Shown: positions 26,701-37,946 of the stretch, piece by piece
How positions within the stretch are numbered: position 1 is the stretch's first letter
Layout of the letters: each line of letters begins with the position of its first letter
NCBI GenBank assembly: GCA_973895155.1
Contig: OZ316898.1
Span: 14,012,001-14,076,000, forward strand
Length of the DNA stretch: 64,000 nucleotides
Reading direction: 5' to 3'
Source: Marsupella aquatica
Taxonomy: Eukaryota; Marchantiophyta
The notes under the pieces: generated by a model
Seen by the model: only the letters and a program-made list of their open reading frames with translations
Told to the model about the DNA's origin: nothing
Database searches by the model: none
Translations under genes and position numbers: made by a program

Positions 26701-29700
26701 TGTACAATGTAAACCCTAAACCAAACCCAAACTTAATTTTACAATGCCCACACTGACGTAACCACAAATCCCTTAACGCCGCTCCAGGTTTGGTAGCTTA
26801 TGGAAAGACGTCCCAAACATGTAATTCATACATTCTGTTACATCGTCGCACAAATGGTTAACATCAAAATACGTCATGGATGGTATTTGGGAACATCTCA
26901 CCTTGTACGTCTTACAACACGTAGTAAGTAAATATACAATCATCCCTTCCTATGTCTATGCTTACCACGTCCCTGGCATGGTGTTCTGACCCACACTGCC
27001 AAGACTATATGAGACTGTTCTACGATGTGTGGTACGACTTAACTACTTACCTTGACTCAGACGACTTTAAGTAGAACGTCGCTTAAATACACGCTGCAAA
27101 TAACAGACCCCTTTTTACCTCCTATGCCACGACATAGAATCCCGTGATGTGCAACCCGCAAAAATAAGCATGAAATTACGACGCTCAATAGGTCATGAAA
27201 AGCCTTCAAAATGTAGTTGTGATGGGTAATGATGGATGGCATGGATGCATGCACTCTATTTACAATATGAAATGAAACACACCTAAAAACCAAGTTTACT
27301 CATTAGTTTTTCCTCCCTGAAGTTTTACTACTTCTTAATCTCCTACATACATTTGAAATAATTAATATTCCCTATCATTTAATGTGGACGTGTCTCATTT
27401 ACATACTTTACATTACCCCCCTGCCTCCCCTTCGTCCCCCCCCCCCCCCCTTCTCCCCCCTCTTTAGCTAGTGTTGGCATAGTAGTGCAAAGGGTCCCTA
27501 AGTAAGTGGGAGTTTTATCAACATGGGAATGTGTCCATTTTGCCTTGTGACACTTACTCAGGGAATGTGGCATATTGATAGGTCCCACCAAATGAATTAA
27601 CGGCTCGTGAGCGGGTAAAGTAGTAATTGGACAAGTACTGCAGGGCAGTGGCAGATTGACATATATTAGGTGCAACCAATTTGTTTTTGGTTGGTTAACT
27701 ATATATAACATTGCCAGATTAATTACAAGCACAATGTGCCAATCAAAATGTGCCAAACCCTATACTAAGACAGGATCCCAAAGACCCAATGAACGGGAGA
27801 AGCAAGGAAAACAAGTACTTAGAAAACGAAACTTGTACAAAAAATCCTGAGAGTCCCTTACAACTGCGCACTAAAAAACGAAGGCACCTTTGAAAGCGAA
27901 ACTAAAAAGTCTGGTAATTATTTCATTGGGGTAAATCGCATAATTGTGAGGGTCACCTAGAGAGTTTTGTCTATAGATCCCTAGCCTAAAACCAACAGTC
28001 TGTACTCAATTAAGAGTAGTACGTGAATGTCTGAGCCCTATAGTGCAGAGAAACCCTGTCTAAAGCATGTCCTGATGACCAAACTGATAATAAATCTAAG
28101 TTTTCTCTCTACACCTGCAAGACACCCAGGACTGAAGGGTCAAAGATAGGATGCCTTGGACTGATCCTGGGTAAGCACCTCTTGATTAATAGTTACCTGG
28201 GGTTCTACATTTTTAAATCAGACTAAAAGTTGGTGCAATAAAAAGTAAAAATTAAATAATTCTTTATAAGTATGGCCAACCTCTTTTTTCCACTAGTTGG
28301 AATTTGTGTTAAAAACCTTTTAAAATTGTAATGAAATTGGAGCTGGCTGTAGTTTTGGCTCACCTGTAGACCCATGGATAAACATTGGGTAGTCATTCAC
28401 TGGATTAGTAGAATTTTCAGTCATGTCGGGCTACTACTAATTAAAAAAACTTTGACTAAAGACTCTCAAAAATTCAATCTTAACAGAAATGTTATCTTTT
28501 ATATTCAACAAGGTAATTAATAAATCTGTCAATGCTAGTCATATAATAAAGGGTAGAGTACATTATAAGGGTGTAGTGAGTAGTGATTGGACACATACAG
28601 GATAGTGACAGGTCTCGGGCAGATCACCCAGTCCACCATCCTTGGGTGCAAGCACATCTTATTGTTCCATAGTGGCATGGTATCCTGAATGGTAACCGGA
28701 CATGGAAAAGGTGGAAGATTGATAGGTCCTACCAGTTAATCTCATTTGTGTCAAGTAGTAAGTATCAGGACAAGTGTAGGAAGGCCAGATATATGTGGGC
28801 TTCCATGCTGGACTTTCACCTTAATATGTAGTCTTAACTGAAATTCTGTGTCGGCGTAATTCTTGTGGGCGTAAGACAGTACTGTGTGCACAGACGGCCT
28901 TAGCTAGTCATAGTCAGCAGTCAGTGATAGCTTATCATGATAAGGCTTTGAAGCTGCTTGTGGTTACAGTCATTATCCAGTCGTTAATCCACAACAAGGG
29001 TCACGGTGGAATGGGTTATTCCGCTTTAGGCATTTAAGGTTCGATTCCTCATCCCTTCAGCTCATAAGTCATTCGGTATTTGCATTGGCCTCTGAAGCAC
29101 TAGCTAGCTGTGGGGAGCAATCGTACTTCGGTCAATTCGTCTGCTTTTGGAAGGTATCACTTCGGTTGAGTAGCTATTGGGGAAACGATTCGTCTGGTTT
29201 TGGTAAGTACCCTTTCTTAGTTTTATTAGTCAATTAACTATACGTGCACGCGTTTAGTACCATCGATGTAGTGAAGCTTGATGCATCGTTTGTATGTAGT
29301 CACCTTCTCAAGATCGATGCTGAGTGTATTTCTTTGCTAGCTCTTGTTCATAGATACCTGGCTTGGAACTAAATATCAAGATAGTTACTATAGGCTCTTG
29401 GATGTAGATGTTGCAGGCATTCGATTTTACAATACTTTTGCATTCAGGTGTTCTTGCCAAGTTCGTGTATTATTGCCATGTGTTACCTCAGTTCCCCAAA
29501 TTCAATTTACCGGCCACACTTTAGTTTATTAAGCTTGTTCATTCCCCAGACGGTTCATAACTGATCTTGAGTTGCATGGGGATCACCAGTTAGATTAATC
29601 TTTTCCTCTAATATAGGTTGATGGGTCAGTGGAGGGGTTCGGAGTACTTACGTTTTCTGCTCAATGATCGCTTGAATTTGCAGGATTCTTACAAATCTCT

Positions 29701-29837
29701 GATTTCTTAACTTGATTTTGCAGGGAATCTAACAAGTCTACGGGATTATGCTCAGCTAAGGTCGGATCCATTCTTTAGCTTTGATCTTTAATTACCGTAT
29801 CTGAGCTGCAGGAAGAAATATAACTGATCCAGGGAAC
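23726..29837. other. AT-rich region without a firmly supported gene
   Basis: No family was recognised. At 24,862-25,620 there are consecutive frames in different phases. One encodes a Pro-rich start and an Arg/Ser-rich basic middle. The next encodes a segment like KDPGMYLTRI followed, after a further shift, by WKELVKDEPRWQALI. This could be a decayed transposon gene, but I cannot name it. A C-rich homopolymer lies at about 27,437-27,450. Two diverged blocks sharing TTGATAGGTCC lie near 27,575 and 28,710. From about 29.0 to 29.8 kb the sequence probably belongs to the promoter and 5' UTR (with possible introns, e.g. a GTAAGTACC donor near 29,199) of the SAUR gene. Confidence 0.35.
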
Positions 29838-30284
29838 ATGAATTTCCAAGAGAAAGTAGCCTCAGGATGCAGGAAAATCTTGGAGGCTGCTCTTAGTATT
29901 GGGAGGCGATCAGGTTCGTCATCATCAACTTTCAATGGACAAGAATACGAAAGACTGCTAAACTCTGAGGAGAATGAAGAAGAACCAAATATGAGCACCA
30001 AGCTCAGCCCAGGTGGCTTTCGAAAAGTTCCCAAGAAAGCCCCGAAAGGGCATTTGCCTGTCTATGTAGGCCAAGAGAGGAAGAGATTCGTGGTGAGGAT
30101 AGACTGCTTGAGCCATCCTTTATTCAAGGATCTCCTGGATAACAAGCAGTACCTGGATCACCGGACTTTAGATAAGTTTGAAAAGGTTGGAGGCCTTGAA
30201 ATAGAGTGTGAACCGGATGTATTTGAGCAACTGCTAGGGGTGATGGACAGTGAGCGGACTAGCAGTAAGAGAAATCGCCGATAG
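29838..30284 (+). CDS. SAUR (small auxin-up RNA) family protein
   Basis: This is a single-exon gene of 148 codons ending in TAG, the usual SAUR architecture. The SAUR core spans about residues 68-133: KAPKGHLPVYVGQERKRFVV, then RIDCLSHPLFKDLLD and finally GGLEIECEPDVFEQLL. SAURs typically inhibit PP2C.D phosphatases and so raise plasma-membrane H+-ATPase activity and cell expansion, though many act elsewhere. The acidic, Ser-rich N-terminal 55 residues are longer than in the shortest SAURs and not conserved. The segment normally reading AEEEFGF is replaced by NKQYLDHRTLDKFEK, so this is a divergent member. The start ATG follows an in-frame-free upstream region and gives a normal-length product. 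No auxin-response element was looked for exhaustively. Confidence 0.93.
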   Translation: MNFQEKVASGCRKILEAALSIGRRSGSSSSTFNGQEYERLLNSEENEEEPNMSTKLSPGGFRKVPKKAPKGHLPVYVGQERKRFVVRIDCLSHPLFKDLLDNKQYLDHRTLDKFEKVGGLEIECEPDVFEQLLGVMDSERTSSKRNRR

Positions 30285-31007
30285 GAAATCAGAACTTCGT
30301 CTCTCATTGATCGAGAGGGAACTATTCGGGTGGAGACTCTAAGCGCACATCTAGCTTGTGTTTGTCTAAGAAACCCCCAAAAGGGAAGAGACGTAGCACT
30401 AGCTAGGTTCAATGGAAACAAGAAGAATCGATCCTTTATTCTGAATATCTATAAACAAACTTATGTGCACTCCAAGGAACAAAAATTAATAGTTTTATGT
30501 AGTCCTTGTTTTACCTTCGCGCTGATGAACATAATGCCTGGGGCAGACTATTAGCATGATGCTGAGGTTTCTCTTGTCAATTAATATAATAGCAGGTTAC
30601 CTATCATGATCTGTATCACACTCTTCATATATAGGGGATGATTATACAAATTAACCAAGATGCATGGTCTTTTAGCTTTTGTCAATATCATTTAGAAAAA
30701 CTGTGATGACATCCAAGAATGTGCTTCCAAATATCCAAAGTGCCGCAACCAAGGTGAGAATGGATAATATAAATGTCTAATGTCTGACTACTGACAGCCG
30801 CAAAATGTATCTTAACAGTCCAGTCTAAATTTGTTTTTGTCTGCCCTAACCAGCATTGTATATACCTGTGAGTTTTCTGGAATATACCCACTTTGATGGG
30901 AAAGCCCTGCACGTTTTGGTAATGACACAGATTTTGCTACTCGATCGAAGTCTCTTCAGCTGATAGAGGGAATTAACTCCATGCATTCATCATCTTTCTA
31001 AGTATGC

Positions 31008-31195
31008 TTCTCCATCAGGTCAGCCATAAGCTCCACGATGGTTAATTGGCTATTCTCATGATGGTCAGTCAAAGTTAATGCATAGTAATTAGGCGAGAAG
31101 TGAGCTTCTCCATCAGGTCAGCCATAAGCTCCAGGATGGTTATGGCTATTGTCATGGTGGTCAGTCAAAGTTACTGCATAGCAATTAGGCGGGTA
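31008..31195. repeat. Tandem duplication of about 100 bp
   Basis: CTTCTCCATCAGGTCAGCCA begins at about 31,008 and again at about 31,105. Each copy ends with TAGGCG-type sequence. Small indels separate the copies. Confidence 0.85.
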
Positions 31196-34100
31196 AGCGG
31201 TTGTTGAGCTGAAAAAAACCTTTCAGTCCTCTTTTTCTCTAGTAAGTTCCCTTCAATACCGATGCTGCAATAGAAGCGTGAATGTATTTTAGGTCTATGT
31301 ATTGGTGTCCTAGTGGGTGCAGTAAGATGGGCATCTCAAGATAATCTTCATCATCGGATTCTTGAGGACATCAGAATACAAAATTATCTCCAGGTAGAAT
31401 AATTCTACAATATCTGGATCATATCATGACACAAGGCAGAATGGAGACACTCCCATGTTGGTAAAACTCCCACTAGCTAGGGAACCTTTTCCATAGCATG
31501 CTAACACTAAATTAGTAGGGAAAAGCTGCAAAGTGTGTAAAGTGAACACTGTCCCAAATTATATGATACGGAATATTCCCCACTTTAAATGTAGGAACTT
31601 AACAAGTAGGAAAAACTTCAAGGAGAAATCACTAATTATGAAGATAAGTATAATTGTTTTTACTAAGACTCAGGCTTTGATTTTATTTGTGTGCATTTTT
31701 ATTTTGTAGATAGAGTGCATGCATCCATGCCATGCATCACTAGCCATTTTGAACTCATTGACACTGTTTGGAATCCCCAAATTGATGCTCTGGTCAACGA
31801 TTATGGGCTTTTTTTTGTAAAAAAGTTTGCAAACCCCATGAACACAAGAGATATATGACAAACCTCAAGCAAACCCCACTTATTACAATTAAGGGGAACA
31901 CACAAGGCCTCTAGGGTTGTTTTTTTGGTTGTAAATAGGGCTTCGGAACACCAACAATAAACTAGGTAAAAGCCCTGGCACATAAGGTAGAATAAATTTG
32001 ATTTCCTACCCAGGGACATGACAATTTTGCCGTGTGTGACACTAATGACTTCCATTGCAGAAGTTTCATCAACTCAACTTTGCTTGAACTCATACATTAG
32101 ATTTAGGAATCCTACCTGTGTAGTATATATAAGTATTATTGCCTGCATATCGAACAGCTGAAGAAGATAGTCTTTAAGAGCCCTTGCAATGAACCTTCTT
32201 CACAAAAAGGTTTTAAGAATTCTGGAATGTATGAATGGAAAAGCAAATGTGCATGATTGCGACATGTGGGTATGCTCAATCATATGTTTCTAAGCATTTG
32301 TGCAAATCTTACTAAGTTGGTGACTTTAGATGTTTTCTATTTTAATAATGATCCATAATTAATTAAAGTGGAGATCTAACATTGTGCACAATTGGACATT
32401 GCCCTTGCAATTAAATTTTGCTTGAAGTTAGACATTATATCCAAACCCTTGTCCAAACCCTTCCACATGATGTATGACCATGTAGTGACCCCAGAAATGA
32501 TCACCACTTAATATATGACTCTTTTATTATAATCTGACCTAGCTACACCTGAAGGGCACAGATTCTTGCTATTAAATTGCAAGACTCTAGCTTGCCATGG
32601 GGCCTGCCAGTCAGATAGATCTTTCCAGGATGGTCAGCCCAGTTTAGCCACTCCTACGGTTTTGAAGGTCTGCTGTCATATTATAGATAATCTAGACTAG
32701 ATCATGAATTGTCTGTTGTTTTTGGAGACATGTGCAGCCTGGGGTATGTAGAAGGTTGCCCCTTGAGGCTGGTGTGACCATCGTTCTAACAAAGATGCTG
32801 CACGAGATACTCCACGAACCGTCACTCTCAATGCAGTTGGAAACAAGCTCCAAACCAAGCTGCCTCTTAATATGAGGTATGGATTCCACCTGATGTACTC
32901 TCTTTCTTTTGGAAGCCCCAAAGTCCCTTGGGGGTTCTTGGACCTGCGTATATGGTGGTACTATGGGTGCAGAGTTCTTTGTCCACCACTTTGCTTCTGT
33001 AGCATTCTCACAAGTTATGCTTGTGATAATTCCATCAACTAAAGCAGATAGAGCAAACCATTCTTAGAAGAGTATCCAATATTCTTACAATTATAGTGTC
33101 CAAAACCCCTTCATGGGTGATTCATGCTATTATCGGGCAGCCATATATCCTCCACTGACTCAGATATTGAATGACATGATTTTTAGAAGCATACTCCAGG
33201 TAAAATATTTACCTGGAGCAACTCTCCGGTTTATTCCTGTACTAAGGCAAAAGTTAAGATCATCAATCGATTTTCAAAGAATTTTTCTGCTCTGTCATGT
33301 GCCTTTGCCACAACGAAGGGTTTGTTATTTGTTCAGTCTCATTATGTTTCCAATTTACAAAAGAATCCTCAAAATTGATATGACTGCTAGAAAAGGGAAA
33401 TAGTTCACTGCATATTACACTTAGGTTGTCTATCAAATTTCCCCATGAAACCTCTCACAACAAACAAATTAAGTGGTTCAGGAAAAAATTGAGAATTGGC
33501 TTACCTTGTGGCTCTCTACAGAAGAAGCTTCTGCCATTGGGTAGACAATGCTCTTAGTCTCTCAATATAATTCTATTATGCTGAAAAATCACTTAGAAAC
33601 ACTATTTTGGGACCAAACAAGAAATATTTCCTCAAATGAGAAGTGTGTTTCATTTTCCGCCGACTCTTGCAAATTGATGACTATTTTTCATGGAAACCAG
33701 TTTTTGCTCAAAAAATCAATTTGGTATTGGAGTTCGGATTAAATCAACATATGTTGGAATATTCAGAACCAGTGAAATTCATGATTTGAGACATTAAATT
33801 CATTGTGGAAAAATAAGATCCAAAATTTGTTAACCAAAAACTTGGATTTATGCTCTCCCGAGATCCACAAAATTGTCTGACCTAAAAAACTAGTACCATT
33901 TTTTACCTAACTTAACTTTGACACTAGTATGGGACTCCTCATTCCACCTGCAAAATTTCATTCAATACTCCAATCCTTCCAGGTTTTAGTTATTTACCAT
34001 AAATATTTTTACATCATGGTCCTGATCGACATGGTAGATAAAAAGTTACTTCAAAGTTTGACAATTAAACTTACCTTGCAGTTACCTCCATAATAGACCA

Positions 34101-34611
34101 TAGTCGCCGCACACATCACAATCAACACATGCACCATTGTGGCAACAACAACATGCAGTACAATAAAATTATCATGAAACACTTCCAAATCACACAATCC
34201 ACTACCCGAAAAACTCCAGACGGCAAAAAACATCTATAGATTTATTTTACAAATTAAAACACTTTGAAAAATCCGCAGTTCAAAACTTATTTTGGCAGTA
34301 CCAACACCCTCCCAAAACTCTACTCGCAACAATGACACCAAAGATGTGTCCCTTTAATTTATACTCTCTAGCTGAGGGTAGACCCATGATGTGGCCACTT
34401 TTGATTGGACACCTTGCTAAACAATAAAATGACACAACAAGACATATTTTCTTGAATGTCTAATATCCAGCTTTGATGCTTAGATGTATGTCTCCAGGAA
34501 AAGTTGCGATTTTGAAATTTGAGCGATAAAATTTTAGATGTTGGTACCCAGGTATGCAAATCCCCTTTTTATAAGGCAAGTTTATAATTCCTTAAATGAC
34601 TTTACATCCAA

Positions 34612-34765
34612 TATATTGACCATGTGAAGTTTCATTTTAGTCTACTAATAAAAATCTTGTACCTCTCAACTCGGGTAATCCAAACACATAACTATTAAAA
34701 TAAATTGAACATGTTGTGGTATGTAAACTACCAAATGATATGGCTTTTTTTAATACAAGGGTCTA
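34612..34765. repeat. Dispersed repeat, second copy of the 13.66-kb family
   Basis: ATTGACCATGTGAAGTTTCA, then TTTTAGTCTACTAATAAAAA, CTTGTACCTCTCAACTC and AATACAAGGGTCTAT run in the same order as at 13,663-13,815, with substitutions and indels. Confidence 0.75.
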
Positions 34766-35157
34766 TATGTTAGATATTGCTCTAGTCTTGTGACTCATGA
34801 GCTAACCACAGTTAGGCTAACTCACACAAGGAAGATCTGCAAGGTTAGGAGTTTGAAAGAGGGGAATATAGGGGGTAAGTAGGGAAATTAACCCCAACGT
34901 ACCTCATGCTCCCCGCCCCCTTACTATTGGGGGTAATTTCCAGAAGATGAGTTGGGAATTCATTCCCCTCTTATCAAAGCGATTCATGGTAAGGTATTTG
35001 TCCCATATTTAGTAGGGAACCAAATCTCCTTGTAGTGGACGGGCTGCTATGCTTGTAAATTACCTATGTCCCTAGGGTAATCATTCGGTGTGTCTTGCAA
35101 GTGCATAACCTAAACCCTAAACACACACAAAAGAACACAAGAAAGAATACCAAAGAA

Positions 35158-35246
35158 ACAGTGGACATGAGAAACAGTGGACATGAGAAACAGACATGAG
35201 AAACAGTGGACATGAGAAATAGTGGACATGAGAAACAGTGGACATG
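35158..35246. repeat. 16-bp minisatellite (GAAACAGTGGACATGA)
   Basis: About five units of GAAACAGTGGACATGA run in tandem, one shortened (GAAACAGACATGA) and one with AATAGTGG. The repeat lies just downstream of the SNF2-like gene's stop. Confidence 0.9.
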
Positions 35247-35479
35247 ATTCAAAGATGAAGTGTTCAATTCATAATGCTCCCGCAGGAGGCTCGAACAGGT
35301 ACATATGTGGCAAGGAAAGACCCACTCAGGCTCTGTCCTCCTAGTCTCATCGTTGCCCCGCTGCACTAAAATCACAACGGGAGGAAATGAGAGTGGCACT
35401 GACAAGTAAACAAACAGTAAGAGTGTCACTGCCTAACTGACTCAAGCACCGAAGAGAACCTTAGCTAAAACTCATCTAG

Positions 35480-37361
35480 CTACTCTGATGCATTGAACCT
35501 CTGCTGCCGATTCTCTCCCAGTATGAACTCCAGATTTTGTTCCATGTTATCTTTTTTCCCGGTTGCACAGCCATACATGATGTCCCTGATCATCACTCGT
35601 TTTTTGTTCTGCACAAAACATGCAACATGCGTACAATTAGAGACCACATATATGGAATTTGTAATTCATCATTACTAGTGAGTGCGTGCAGGAATTGTTA
35701 GGCAAAGCACGCAAACTGAAATACCCCAATAATACCCCATACACAGAGTGACTTTATTCACCTTGCAGTCCACGCAAGCACTTCTAATCTTACCTGCAGC
35801 TCCAAAATCTTCAACTCAATCGAATCTTCGACGATAAACCTGATGACTTTCACCGGCCTTGTTTGCCCTATACGATGTGACCGATCGACGGCCTGGTCCT
35901 CTACCGTGGGATTCCACCACCCGTCTACCATAAGAACATGTGTAGCCTCAGTGATGTTGAGTCCTGTGTTCGTTGCCATCAAGGACAAGAGGATAATGCT
36001 GATCTGCATGAAATGAGTAGAAACAGTTTAATTAGAATATGAAAAGTTTACCCTTTGAACAAATACAGACACCGATCTGCACGGATAATGACGGTCGTAC
36101 CTCTGGGGTCGTCTTGAAATCATTCAAGGCTTGTTCTCTGACATTGGAATTCATTCCTCCATCAATCCTTGTGAACTTTAGACCAGCCTTCAGAATGTGT
36201 GGCTCAAGCATGTCGAGACACGAAGTCCATTGTGAGAAAACAAGAGCCTTCGCCTGGGCACAAAGCTTTCGCTGCTGCCCTGTCCTGTAGTGTCCAGCGG
36301 AATCGACTTCAGGTATTCCAAGACTGCATCAAATTTTGGAGAAGGTGGGTGTCAGACATCATATTCTCTTCGCGCCTTCCCTTTTGACTCCGCACCACCA
36401 TTCACTAGCCTCAAATCAGCTGGCCTGTATAGGACCTGGGCTGTCACGTATTTTGAACATTTTGCCGATTTGCAGGTTCCAGCTTCCCGGTCTATTGCAC
36501 AAATGCCACAGTATACATGGCCACAGCCAGAAATCTGAAATGGACTTCCAATCAAGCCCCCCTGCACAATCCAACCGTTAAAGTGAGTGCGTGCAAAAAT
36601 TGTTAGGCAAAGCACGTTAATTGAAATACCTCAATCATACCCCAATAATACCCCAATCATACCCCATACACAGAGTGACTGTACTCACCTTACAGTCCAT
36701 GCAAGCACTTCCAATCTTCAATTGCTGAAACTCTGACACGAGTCAGGCTCGTTGAGGCTCACTAAGGGGCGTTCTTTGCACTTTGTTCCTGATCTCCTCT
36801 TCGCGAATTTTACATAAGGAAGGAAGTTTCGGGTGCACTGCAAATTGTCGCAACCGGAGCAGAACGCTCAACACATTCGATAAGGCACCTCTTTTGGTGT
36901 CACGGAATTCCTACAACATTACAGGCACATTAATTGCCACCGAACAGACACCTTCAAGGGATCAAATTGAACTCTCATACGTCTTCAACATTGGGGATTA
37001 TTAAGAGCCTTACGTACCTTGTATAACTCCTTACTCTTTTCCTCCTGATCAAAATAAGCATTTCGTTCTTGCTGTGTTCTCCATTCAACAATTTGCACCT
37101 CGATCGTCTTAGGGGGCAGTGGGAGTATGCCTGCATGTAAGCACAGTGGCAGGGTAAATGCACAATTGATAAAGAAATCAGGCTTGGGATTAAACAAAGT
37201 GAACTCTACCATGATATATGCATGCACGCTTACTTTTGTCTCTCCTGAGCGCAATCGCAACCAAGTGTTTCGAGAGGATGCCATTCGCTATCTTTGGCCT
37301 TGTCTTCAGCAGCTTCTTTAACTGCGAGAATTCCTTCCACTCTCCTAGAGGATAATACCTC
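35480..37361 (-). pseudogene. SNF2-RING-helicase (RAD5/HLTF-type) gene, 3' part
   Basis: Minus-strand exons reconstruct the second half of a RAD5/RAD16/HLTF-type ATPase. Exon 37,361-37,234 reads YYPLGEWKEFSQLKK and ends RRDKS. Exon 37,130-37,018 has ILPLPPKTIEVQIVEW. Exon 36,910-36,689 has SVLLRLRQFAVHPKL and the first RING pair CMDC. Exon 36,561-36,101 completes the RING (CGHVYCGICAIDREAGTCKS) and starts helicase-C ([18 protein letters not shown]). Exon 36,003-35,794 has TNTGLNITEATHVL, DRSHRIGQTRPVKV and ILELQ. Exon 35,608-35,480 ends the protein (TAG). Introns are GT...AG and phases match. It is damaged by TGA at 36,743-36,745 and 36,352-36,354 and by a frameshift near 36,280. SNF2-N, RING, helicase-C in this order is the hallmark of the RAD5 family, which act as DNA translocases and ubiquitin ligases. 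The upstream half lies at 49,832-50,655, beyond the inserted element. Confidence 0.9.
35680..36735 (-). repeat. Duplicated block containing a RING half-exon and intron (copies at ends of this span)
   Basis: About 135-150 bp is present twice: about 36,585-36,735 (genuine RING first half, GCTTGCATGGACTGTAAG|GTGAG and the following intron) and about 35,680-35,815 (GCTTGCGTGGACTGCAAGG right after the ILELQ exon). Both copies continue through CAGTCACTCTGTG-like sequence, a GGGGTAT array and GTGCTTTGCCTAACAATT. The second copy falls in the last intron, so an extra half-RING remnant lies there. Confidence 0.85.
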
Positions 37362-37394
37362 ATCACTATATTCATTAAAAGTGGAATTATAAAG
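37362..37394 (+). repeat. Left terminal inverted repeat
   Basis: It starts ATCACTATATTCATTAAAAG and continues TGGAATTATAAAG. It pairs with the right end at 49,799-49,831. The outer flank is CCTC. Confidence 0.88.
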
Positions 37395-37946
37395 AAGATT
37401 TGGAAATTTGGGCATTTAAAAACACACTTTTAGGCATAAGAATTGTAAATTTGAAGGATGAAAAATGAAAATTTAAGCATCATGAATTATAAATTTGGGG
37501 CAAAAAAATAGACATTTGGGCAAAGAAAATATTAATTTGGATAATATTAAAAAACATTTGGGTGATAAAAAGTGTTCATTTGGTTGAAAATAGATAGAAC
37601 GTGTGTAATAACACATAAGCTTGGATAGCATCTATACTCAAAACATCTAGCTTGGATAGGATCATTATCTAAGCAACAATGAAATGCTAGACAAGTTAAA
37701 TATCTTATATTCAAACTAGGATGACATCCAAGTAACTTAGAATTGCCATCATTTTCTAGAAATATATGTACTAAGACAAAAATAACAATAATTATCAAAA
37801 AGTCCATTCAATAACTAAGAAAGATCATAGAGTATTTGATTGCAAGCCTTGTTCTCTCACTTACTTTAGACAAATGCATGGAAATTAACTTGACCCTCCT
37901 ACCTACAAGTCATTACATAGTGGACACTTGTGACCACTCTATCACT
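37395..37946. other. AT-rich left subterminal region of the element
   Basis: No gene is present. Repeated AAATTTGGGG / CATTTGGGCAAA / ATTAATTTGG motifs occur at short intervals from about 37,400 to 37,570. Such subterminal repeats are commonly transposase-binding sites. The 3' end of the transposase transcript should fall here. Confidence 0.55.

Larger units (their letters stand above)
30285..35479. other. AT-rich intergenic region between SAUR and SNF2-like gene
   Basis: No gene was recognised and open frames are short and featureless. It contains a tandem duplication (31,008-31,195), a dispersed AT-rich repeat (34,612-34,765) and a 16-bp minisatellite (35,158-35,246). A segment around 31,695-31,735 matches about 45 bp near 27,230-27,275 in inverted orientation (shared core GGCATGGATGCATGCACTC). 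Confidence 0.4.

Noticed and set aside
29030-29060. tRNA-like box B (GGTTCGATTCC) near 29,038
   Set aside because: No matching T-stem, acceptor stem or convincing box A could be built around it.
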